From Mariprofundaceae bacterium (GTDB lineage Bacteria > Pseudomonadota > Zetaproteobacteria > Mariprofundales > Mariprofundaceae): 9,116 nt of DNA. Below the pieces are notes generated by a model. The model saw only the letters and a program-made list of their open reading frames with translations, ran no database searches and had not been told where the DNA came from. The translations under genes were made by a program, and so were the position numbers. Location of the stretch: positions 1-9,116 of the forward strand of contig JAUZQT010000016.1 in NCBI GenBank assembly GCA_030950825.1. The letters are read 5' to 3'. Below, one piece after another: positions 1 to 4,770 of the stretch (its first letter is position 1; each line of letters opens with the position of its first letter).

Positions 1-1
1 T

Positions 2-151
2 ATCGGCTATCTGACAACTGAATCAGGCAGTGCAACACTTACCGAGTTGGCAACCCTGTTCCATCGAGACCTCGCAACGATAAGCAACAGAGTTCGTCGC
101 ATACGCAAGCGCATGCTGCAAGAGGATGAGTTCAGGGATACTGTTGAGTAA
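2..151 (+). CDS. REP-associated / IS200-like transposase, C-terminal end only (5' end outside window)
   Basis: The frame is open from the window edge to the TAA at 149-151 and gives 49 residues. It reads as a helix-turn-helix: 'SATLTELATLF' for the first helix, then 'RDLATISNRVRRI' for the recognition helix, and a charged tail. This is the kind of C-terminal HTH tail found on some Y1 transposases of COG1943, including REP-associated (RAYT) enzymes. The catalytic HUH and tyrosine motifs would lie upstream and cannot be seen, so activity cannot be judged. The context supports the call: short repeats of the 'GCCTGACCC' type begin 30 bp after the stop, as expected for REP sequences next to their transposase. 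A DnaA-like HTH tail on another protein is the alternative. Confidence 0.6.
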   Translation: MGYLTTESGSATLTELATLFHRDLATISNRVRRIRKRMLQEDEFRDTVE

Positions 152-182
152 ATGCGTGATAAGCTCATGAATATGATAATAG

Positions 183-220
183 AAAGGCCTGACCCAGCTT
201 GCTACTCTACCCATTTACAT
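183..220 (+). repeat. REP-like repeat, left copy
   Basis: This copy contains 'AAGGCCTGACCCAG' followed by 'CTACCCATTT'. The same two blocks recur in the same order and spacing, with small changes, at about 717-744 beyond the lytic transglycosylase segment. A shortened form of the first block is tandemly repeated at 227-270. It lies 30 bp after the transposase stop, which fits a REP element mobilised by that enzyme. The motif family is inferred from internal repetition only. Confidence 0.5.
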
Positions 221-226
221 CAAGTT

Positions 227-270
227 ATGAAAGCCCGACCCCATTTCAATGAAAGCCCGACCCCATTTCA
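227..270 (+). repeat. Perfect 22-bp tandem duplication (2 units)
   Basis: Positions 227-248 and 249-270 are identical and directly adjacent. Each unit begins ATGAAAGCCCGACCCC and ends ATTTCA. The core is a variant of the REP-like motif at 183-220. Because 22 is not a multiple of three, the two copies are read in different frames by the overlapping reading frame (KARPHF, then ESPTPF). Homology to lytic transglycosylases starts right after the second unit, so the duplication marks the junction between repeat DNA and the broken gene. Confidence 0.85.
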
Positions 271-710
271 AAAACAAGCTCAGGAAACAGGCTTACAAGA
301 CACACTGATTTGGAGCATTATGCGGCAAGAGTCTGCTTTTAATGCGCGGACGCTATCACGCAGTGGGGCGCGCGGCTTGATGCAATTGATGCCCAAAACA
401 GCACGTTATGTATCTAAAAAACACAAGCTTGGTCATATCAGTAATGAGGGGCTGTTCTTGCCTGCTGCCAATATCCGACTTGGAACGTGGTATTTATCTG
501 ATTTGTTAAAACGTTTTGGCAATCAACAGCTGGCTATTGTCGCATACAATGCTGGCCCAACGCGTGTCAAACGCTGGTTAAAACGCACATCCTTTGATAA
601 GCAGCCAGAGCTTTGGGTCGAACTTATACCCTTTAAAGAAACACGGCGCTATGTCCAACAGGTGACTGCTTTCACGGCTGTTTATAACTGGCGAAAACAA
701 TAAATATTAA

Positions 711-746
711 GTTATGAAGGCCTGATCCTAGTTCTACCCATTTTAT
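711..746 (+). repeat. REP-like repeat, right copy
   Basis: The sequence 'GTTATGAAGGCCTGATCC' followed by 'CTACCCATTTTATG' matches the left copy at 183-220 in block order and the start of the 22-bp units at 224-240 ('GTTATGAAAGCCCGACCC'). It begins 8 bp after the stop of the lytic transglycosylase remnant, so that remnant is bracketed by related direct repeats. It also forms the left arm of an inverted pair with 846-853. Confidence 0.5.
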
Positions 747-853
747 GCCAGCTTCAAACAAATCTAACCGCAAAACTTGCGGTTTAGGTGTCGCGCACCC
801 ATACTGGCCTGAGTGAAGGATATTGCGGTATAGGGTGCCAATTCTGGATCAGG
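721..853. repeat. REPIN-like inverted structure between broken slt and the accessory gene pair
   Basis: CCTGATCC at 721-728 is matched by its exact reverse complement GGATCAGG at 846-853. Nested inside are a strong hairpin at 766-784 and the inverted pair GCACCC (795-800) / GGGTGC (833-838). Two inverted REP-like arms around internal stems are the form of a REPIN or small MITE. The 8-bp arm alone could be chance; the nesting and the proximity of a REP-type transposase raise the likelihood. The right arm runs directly into the ribosome binding site of the downstream leader ORF. Confidence 0.35.
766..784. other. Hairpin, 8-bp perfect stem with 3-nt loop
   Basis: AACCGCAA (766-773) pairs perfectly with TTGCGGTT (777-784) around the loop AAC. 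Only 'TTTAGG' type sequence follows, with no long T-run, so it is a poor intrinsic terminator in either direction. It sits inside the REPIN-like region. TTGCGG at 777-782 with CATACT at 800-805 (17-bp spacer) is a weak promoter candidate for the genes downstream. Confidence 0.5.
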
Positions 854-860
854 AGGAGTG

Positions 861-890
861 ATGTCGTTTAGTCATATTTATAACTTATGA
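861..890 (+). CDS. Nine-codon leader ORF with perfect Shine-Dalgarno, overlapping the next gene by ATGA
   Basis: AGGAGG at 851-856 is a perfect Shine-Dalgarno sequence four bases before the ATG at 861. That ATG opens MSFSHIYNL and stops at TGA 888-890. The stop overlaps the ATG at 887-889 of the 181-aa gene (ATGA). The downstream gene has no Shine-Dalgarno of its own, since 'TCATATTTATAACTT' precedes it. Its frame is closed just upstream by TAA at 881-883, so it cannot use the 861 start. The simplest reading is translational coupling through a mini-ORF. The peptide is probably not functional itself. Its codons show no run of one amino acid that would suggest attenuation. Confidence 0.5.
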   Translation: MSFSHIYNL

Positions 891-1432
891 GCAACTATAG
901 TACATTTGATACATTTGAAGAGTTGGTCAAAGACAGACGTAAGAGTAACAGTAGCGCATTAATTGATAATGCGGCGTGGGATCATGCGTTGACACTTTTT
1001 TACAATATGCTTGAAGTTGCTAGTGATAAAGAAAAATCGGTTCGCATTATCACTGGTTCAATGAACAGAGATTTTTACTGTGATTCAGGAATAACGGACA
1101 GATTAAAAAAAATAATGGGTGAAAACATCGCAATAGAAATTATTGTGGCGAATGATCCTGCTATGGATCTCAATTTACACCCATGTGCAAGCATGATTGA
1201 TGCATATGAACATGGGAAAATACTGATAGCAAAACCGGCTATTGCTTCTCCTCACATGCTATTAATTGGTGATGACGCTAGCTGTTTTAGGTTTGAGGTA
1301 GATCACACTCAAGCCAAAGCGAAAGCCAGTTTTAATAATTCTATTTTGGGTTCGTCACTAAACGAGCTGTACGAAACCACAAGGTCTATTATCTCGTCTT
1401 CTGATAATGGTAATTTACAGGAAGCAGCTTAA
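887..1432 (+). CDS. Uncharacterised 181-aa protein with degenerate phospholipase-D-like fold
   Basis: I do not recognise a named family. The protein is soluble, with no signal peptide or membrane segment. Visible layout: amphipathic helix (27-46), strand 'VRIITGSMN' (52-60), a helix, strand 'IAIEIIVAND' (81-90), strand 'GKILIAKP' (110-117), then 'HMLLIGDDASCFRFEVD' (123-139) and a final helix (145-168). The 'H-x-L-x4-D' at H123 to D130 has the spacing of the PLD HxKx4D signature, with leucine in place of lysine. 'SFNNS' follows where PLD proteins often carry a GSxN-like segment. This suggests a catalytically dead, possibly ligand-binding PLD-like domain; it is a pattern inference only. The start at 887 is forced by the upstream in-frame TAA at 881 and the coupling to the 9-codon leader. 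The coding sequence is more AT-rich than the arg genes, consistent with accessory DNA. It overlaps the following membrane-protein gene, which points to joint function. Confidence 0.75.
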   Translation: MSNYSTFDTFEELVKDRRKSNSSALIDNAAWDHALTLFYNMLEVASDKEKSVRIITGSMNRDFYCDSGITDRLKKIMGENIAIEIIVANDPAMDLNLHPCASMIDAYEHGKILIAKPAIASPHMLLIGDDASCFRFEVDHTQAKAKASFNNSILGSSLNELYETTRSIISSSDNGNLQEAA

Positions 1433-1967
1433 ATTTTGCCCGCTACGATTAACCCAGGCGAAAGTGCTGACAGCACTCATTATTATCACGTCTGCAATGA
1501 GTGTATTCGGGCAGTATGTTAACAATTTACATGCAGAAAAGATTATTCGTTTGCGGGCAGCTTTTAACCTCTTGGAATTTCCAAGTAGAAATTCTAATAA
1601 ACCTACACCATACGCGGCTGTAAAAAAACAGAGTGATCTGGCAATATCCAACTTTGAGGGGCTTGAGAAATCATTTTGGTTTAATTGCCAGGTTTGGTTT
1701 GTCATCTCTTTGTTTTCGTTGCTTGTGGTTGCCGTTGCTTTGGAAATGTTATTTGTTCTTAGTAAGCCTGAATGGTGGGTTTGGGCCTATTGTATTTATG
1801 GTACGGCACTTTTATCGCTGTCTGCTGCTCTTGGGGTAGGTCTGTTTAAGAAATCTTCCTATATCAAGCAGTATAACGCCAAACTAGAGACGATAAAACT
1901 TCTGCACCAATCTGTTTCAACAGCAATTGCGGTGATTACGGAAGATAATCAGAATAAAGACAACTGA
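1407..1967 (+). CDS. Uncharacterised 186-aa membrane protein with three predicted helices
   Basis: I recognise no family. Hydrophobic segments lie at about 19-38, 95-118 and 124-147. A polar loop of about 55 residues separates the first two, and a polar tail of about 38 residues (with 'KKSSYIKQYNAK') closes the protein. The basic N-terminus (YRKQLKF) and the basic stretch after helix 3 both argue for a cytoplasmic side, which three full crossings cannot satisfy; one segment may be re-entrant or the N-terminus may be processed. The ATG at 1407 overlaps the previous gene by 26 bp and lacks a clear ribosome binding site. GTG at 1464, preceded by 'AGGCGAAA', is an alternative start that would place the first helix at the very N-terminus. 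Pairing with a soluble PLD-like partner suggests a sensor-effector or anchored complex, by inference only. Confidence 0.7.
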   Translation: MVIYRKQLKFCPLRLTQAKVLTALIIITSAMSVFGQYVNNLHAEKIIRLRAAFNLLEFPSRNSNKPTPYAAVKKQSDLAISNFEGLEKSFWFNCQVWFVISLFSLLVVAVALEMLFVLSKPEWWVWAYCIYGTALLSLSAALGVGLFKKSSYIKQYNAKLETIKLLHQSVSTAIAVITEDNQNKDN

Positions 1968-2247
1968 AGTCTGGGGCAGGCTGCATGCCGTCAACGGCAA
2001 TCAATCTAGCGGGTTCAAGTCGCGTGTGAGGAATTTCTCATTCACCCCGTTAGTACTGCGGAGCATTATGTAAGTAATTGCATGGTGTAAGTTCCGTGAA
2101 GGCAAAGCTACAGGCTGCAACACAAGTATCTGTATTAGCCTCGTTAACCAACTAAGGCACCTGCCGGGTCTGACCAAGCTATTGATGATCTTTCGAATAC
2201 CCATGAAGCAAAGTAGGTAGAAAATGATGAATGCACCCTTTCGCCCC
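1968..2247. other. Intergenic region between convergent units, content unexplained
   Basis: These 280 bp hold no convincing gene. Small stems are present: TGCCG-TCAA-CGGCA at 1986-1999, and a stem in 'GTGTGAG...CTCATTCAC' at about 2023-2044. Neither is followed by a T-run, so I call no terminator even though two transcription units converge here. 'GGGTCTGACC' near 2165-2175 vaguely resembles the REP-like motif of the first kilobase. On the plus strand one frame is open with a single stop (TAA near 2070), and a 67-codon frame is open on the minus strand; neither looks like a known protein. It could be a decayed mobile element. Confidence 0.4.
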
Positions 2248-3078
2248 TCACTTTTTGTTTGTATTATCCGATAACATCAACAAACTCTGTGGATTAATGC
2301 GCACATGATTAAAACGCATGCCCCAATGTAAATGGGGGCCTGTTGAACGGCCAGTACTGCCAACCTCGGCAATAACTTGGCCAGCGCTTACTTGCTCGCC
2401 AAGCTTTACATGGCTCTTGTGCAAATGTGCATAAATACTAACCAAGCCTTTACCATGCCCTATGGCAATCAACGTACCATTTAAAAACATATCCTCAACC
2501 AAGAGGACTTTGCCAGCCAATGGCGCAGCAATAGGACTGCCTTCTGGTGCCGCAATATCAATGCCAGAATGCGGCGATCTGGCTTTACCATTCACATAAC
2601 GCTGCGCACCAAACGGTGTCGATTCAATGCCGTCAACGGGCATGCTTGCTTTTGAAAATAAAGGGAACCGATCAAGTTTTATATCATAGGTATTTTTGAT
2701 AGCCTGCTGATCAGCTCGAATGCGCTTAAGCGCTGCAGCATCAAAACTGGACATGTTTTTTTCAACGGTGATACGAGAAATGCGAAACTCGCCTTTTGTA
2801 ACATGCAAATGCTCAGTATAATTGTTTTTTTCACTATGCCATTGAAGTGGGTAGTTGCCTATTTTTTGCTGGAGATCAACCCCAATCCAGCCATGTGTCA
2901 TGCCATCAATATTTTTTTGAAATGGCCACGATTTCCCCAAAGCTGTAAGCTGTTGAATATCGCTATCGGCATGGATTTGAACGTGAATGATATCCCCTTG
3001 GGTGGCTTGCCAGTCCATAGTCTGCTGTGCAGCAGCAGTATGAGCAAAAAGAAATAAAAATATTATCCAGTAGGGCAT
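2248..3078 (-). CDS. Secreted M23 (LytM-type) zinc metallopeptidase
   Basis: M23 peptidases cut peptide cross-links of peptidoglycan in the periplasm; close homologues lacking metal ligands act instead as amidase activators. Residues 1-18 are a signal peptide (hydrophobic 'WIIFLFLFAHTAAA', cleavage likely before QQ). About 19-110 is a beta-rich N-terminal domain and 111-145 a linker. Residues 150-268 are the LytM domain, starting 'STPFGAQRYVNGKARSPHSG'. The metal and catalytic set is complete: H170 and D174 (HxxxD), H218 in 'YAHLH', and H249 and H251 in 'HLHW', so an active enzyme is expected. The length of 276 aa is normal. The start at 3078 has GAGGA at good spacing and lies 16 bp inside the end of xseA, implying coupled translation from an xseA-led operon. 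The partner role with xseA is unclear; this looks like an ordinary housekeeping pairing. Confidence 0.9.
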   Translation of the reverse strand: MPYWIIFLFLFAHTAAAQQTMDWQATQGDIIHVQIHADSDIQQLTALGKSWPFQKNIDGMTHGWIGVDLQQKIGNYPLQWHSEKNNYTEHLHVTKGEFRISRITVEKNMSSFDAAALKRIRADQQAIKNTYDIKLDRFPLFSKASMPVDGIESTPFGAQRYVNGKARSPHSGIDIAAPEGSPIAAPLAGKVLLVEDMFLNGTLIAIGHGKGLVSIYAHLHKSHVKLGEQVSAGQVIAEVGSTGRSTGPHLHWGMRFNHVRINPQSLLMLSDNTNKK

Positions 3079-4514
3079 GGCAGATCCTCGGCTTTTGAAG
3101 ATAATGGTTGTATGGATTCAATCCGTGTTGTTAATGCACCATCTTGGAAACGAATACGCATAGGCTCGCCTACTTGCGCTGCTGAAGCATGACTTACAAG
3201 TTTTCCGTATTGGTCATAACTAAGGCTGTAGCCGCGTTGCAGCACATGACTAGGATCGAGTGCATGTAGCCGCTCGTATTGTAATTGAAGTCTATAGTGC
3301 AATTTTTGCAGTGCTGATGTCCAATGTTGCATGAGCAGCTGCCGACAGCCATCAAGTTGATGCTGCCTTTCTGGAAGTATATGCGTCAAACAGGTAATAA
3401 GGTGCTCCTGCATAATATGAAGATGCTGCTGTTTTTGGCGCAATTGACGGCTGGGCTCAAGCGTAAGAAGCTGTTTACACTGATGTGATAAAACTTGCTG
3501 GCGCTTTTGCTGCATATTTGTCAGCGATGATAGAAGCCGCTGTTGCAATAAAAAACTTTTCTGCAATGCCTGATCTAGGTTACGCTCTTGCTGATGCTGT
3601 AAGCCTTGCTGTTGCATGCGTAAACGCTGTTGTGAGGTATGCAACAAAGCTGAAATTCGATGCCTTAAACGCTGTGTTTGTGGTATGCTTTGACGTAAAA
3701 TTTGCTGCGATGGACAGCATAATTCAGCAGCATTGGATGGTGTGGCTGCCCGCATGTCCGCAGCATAATCAGCAAGCGTAGTATCAATTTCATGGCCAAT
3801 TCCCGTAATAATTGGTGTGCTGGATATTGCGATTGCTTGAACCACCGCTTCATCATTAAAACACCACAAGTCCTCCATACTCCCACCACCGCGAACGATT
3901 AGAATGACATCGGGTTTATCATTCAGATCTTGTAAACACTGTATGGCAGCCGCAATAGAAGCTGGAGCCTGCGATCCTTGCACAATGGAGGGAGCTAGGC
4001 TTATCTTTAGCCAAGCTGGTCGTGTTGAAAGTGTTTTTTTTACATCTTCAAATGCTGCTGCCGTTGCTGATGTTACAATGCCGATATGCTGTGGTAGTGG
4101 TGGGATCTTTTTTTTGTGTTCAGTGGAAAACCAACCATACTGAGCAAACAAAGCCTTTCGGCGTTCAAATTCCGCAGCCAGTTGCCCAGCACCAGCGGGA
4201 TGAATATGCGTGACAATCATCTGATATGTTCCGCGCGGCTCATATAAACTAAGATGCCCATTGAAAATAAATTCGAGGCCTTCCGTTGGTCGCGTTTTTA
4301 AGCGCACTGCAGCTGAACGCCAGACCACCGCTGAAATGTTTGCATGGCTGTCTTTGATCGTAAAATAAAGATGCCCTGATGCAGGCCTTGTAAGGCGGGA
4401 TATTTCGCCTTTGACTTCAATATGCGCGAACCCTTGCTCTAATGTTTGTTTGATGCGGGCGGTCAGCTCTGTGACGGTTAATGGCTGGCTCGAAAAAAGG
4501 GAGGGTGAATCCAT
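3063..4514 (-). CDS. xseA: Exodeoxyribonuclease VII large subunit
   Basis: XseA, with several small XseB subunits, degrades single-stranded DNA from both ends to oligonucleotides in the cytoplasm, in mismatch and damage repair. Layout: N-terminal OB-fold (about 10-105, with 'VKGEISRLTRPASGHLYFTI'), then the catalytic domain: 'GIVTSATAAAFEDV' (145-158), 'VRGGGSMEDLWCFNDE' (207-222), 'GIGHEIDTTLAD' (238-249) and 'TPSNAAEL' (258-265). A long glutamine- and leucine-rich coiled coil follows (about 266-415), then the C-terminal 'LQRGYSLSYDQYGKLV' segment. At 483 aa it is slightly longer than the usual 400-460. The motif usually reading 'TSPTGAA' is TSATAAA here, replacing a proline and a glycine; the rest is intact. 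The start MDSPSLF is placed just before the OB-fold. No xseB is in the window. The gene is divergent from argD and overlaps the M23 gene. Confidence 0.95.
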   Translation of the reverse strand: MDSPSLFSSQPLTVTELTARIKQTLEQGFAHIEVKGEISRLTRPASGHLYFTIKDSHANISAVVWRSAAVRLKTRPTEGLEFIFNGHLSLYEPRGTYQMIVTHIHPAGAGQLAAEFERRKALFAQYGWFSTEHKKKIPPLPQHIGIVTSATAAAFEDVKKTLSTRPAWLKISLAPSIVQGSQAPASIAAAIQCLQDLNDKPDVILIVRGGGSMEDLWCFNDEAVVQAIAISSTPIITGIGHEIDTTLADYAADMRAATPSNAAELCCPSQQILRQSIPQTQRLRHRISALLHTSQQRLRMQQQGLQHQQERNLDQALQKSFLLQQRLLSSLTNMQQKRQQVLSHQCKQLLTLEPSRQLRQKQQHLHIMQEHLITCLTHILPERQHQLDGCRQLLMQHWTSALQKLHYRLQLQYERLHALDPSHVLQRGYSLSYDQYGKLVSHASAAQVGEPMRIRFQDGALTTRIESIQPLSSKAEDLPCPTG

Positions 4515-4559
4515 AGCAGCAAGCTACGTGATCTTGTGGAAATGACCAACACGCATATT

Positions 4560-4570
4560 CTGTGACACAG
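4560..4570. promoter_or_regulatory. Short palindrome CTGTGACACAG, possible operator upstream of xseA
   Basis: CTGTG-A-CACAG is a perfect odd-centred palindrome, with a further half-site CACAG at 4574-4578 region ('CTCACAG'). It lies about 46 bp upstream of the xseA start codon. The size and position suit a repressor or activator site, but an 11-bp palindrome can arise by chance and I recognise no regulator for it. Confidence 0.2.
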
Positions 4571-4597
4571 ACTCACAGCGCATTCAAGGTTGATTTT

Positions 4598-4622
4598 GAG
4601 CTTGATGGCTCCTCTTTTTTTT
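4598..4622 (+). terminator. Weak hairpin plus T8 upstream of argD (terminator-like)
   Basis: GAGC (4598-4601) pairs with GCTC (4608-4611) around a 6-nt loop, and CTC plus eight T residues follow at 4615-4622. The form is that of an intrinsic terminator on the plus strand, but the stem is only 4 bp. No plus-strand gene ends here, so if real it would act on transcripts entering argD from upstream or as a leader element. Confidence 0.2.
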
Positions 4623-4770
4623 ACAGCTCTGCTGAGGAACGGGGATGTAAAATCTAGACGGAAATCAGGCTTGCTGGAAAGTCATGCCGATTCTTTTTGC
4701 TTGTTTTCTTTGTTCAAGCATGTCGATGAAATAGGTGCGTTTATCAATACTGGCATTTAGTGTTCGCAAG

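Larger units (their letters stand above)
152..703 (+). pseudogene. Truncated soluble lytic murein transglycosylase (Slt C-terminal catalytic domain)
   Basis: Slt enzymes cleave the MurNAc-GlcNAc bond of periplasmic peptidoglycan to give 1,6-anhydro-muropeptides. From about residue 40 to 183 the domain looks complete: the catalytic glutamate in 'IMRQESAFN' (E60), 'GARGLMQLMP' (72-81), 'AYNAGP' (131-136) and 'ELIPFKETRRYV' (157-168). Full Slt proteins are about 600 residues or more, with a signal peptide and a long helical superhelix before this domain; all of that is missing. The first 40 codons here are REP-like repeat DNA that happens to be open, and they encode no signal peptide. The ATG at 152 directly follows the transposase stop (TAAATG) and has no clear ribosome binding site. 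I read this as a 5'-truncated relic. A short cytoplasmic or re-purposed product cannot be excluded, because the catalytic domain has no internal stop. Confidence 0.8.
4515..4770. other. Divergent intergenic region xseA / argD
   Basis: About 256 bp must hold the promoters for both divergent units. I see no convincing -35/-10 pair and no clear ArgR box (the TGAAT/ATTCA palindrome of ArgR sites is absent). Recognisable items are the palindrome at 4560-4570 and the weak hairpin plus T8 at 4598-4622. A 51-codon open frame (4605-4760) is not supported by a ribosome binding site or recognisable sequence. Confidence 0.5.

Noticed and set aside
1..855. CRISPR array from the GCCYGAYCC repeats
   Set aside because: The repeats are irregularly spaced, two are directly adjacent without a spacer, and the motif fits REP sequences beside a REP-type transposase.
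2008..2024. GGGTTCAAGTC resembling a tRNA T-arm, suggesting a tRNA or att remnant
   Set aside because: No matching acceptor stem, D-arm or anticodon arm could be laid out around it.
2001..2204. 67-codon minus-strand frame downstream of the M23 gene
   Set aside because: No ribosome binding site, no recognisable domain and an unusual composition; I regard it as chance.
1982..2645. Shared ATGCCGTCAACGG at about 1985 and inside the M23 gene near 2628 as a repeat pair
   Set aside because: A single 13-bp match, one copy within conserved coding sequence and no flanking similarity; likely chance.
3485..3781. 98-codon plus-strand frame antisense to xseA
   Set aside because: It covers the coiled-coil part of xseA, lacks a recognisable domain and is explained as a shadow.
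4605..4760. 51-codon plus-strand open frame upstream of argD (MAPLFFTALL...), as a possible arginine leader peptide
   Set aside because: It has no ribosome binding site, no cluster of arginine codons followed by competing hairpins, and no recognisable sequence; chance openness is sufficient.
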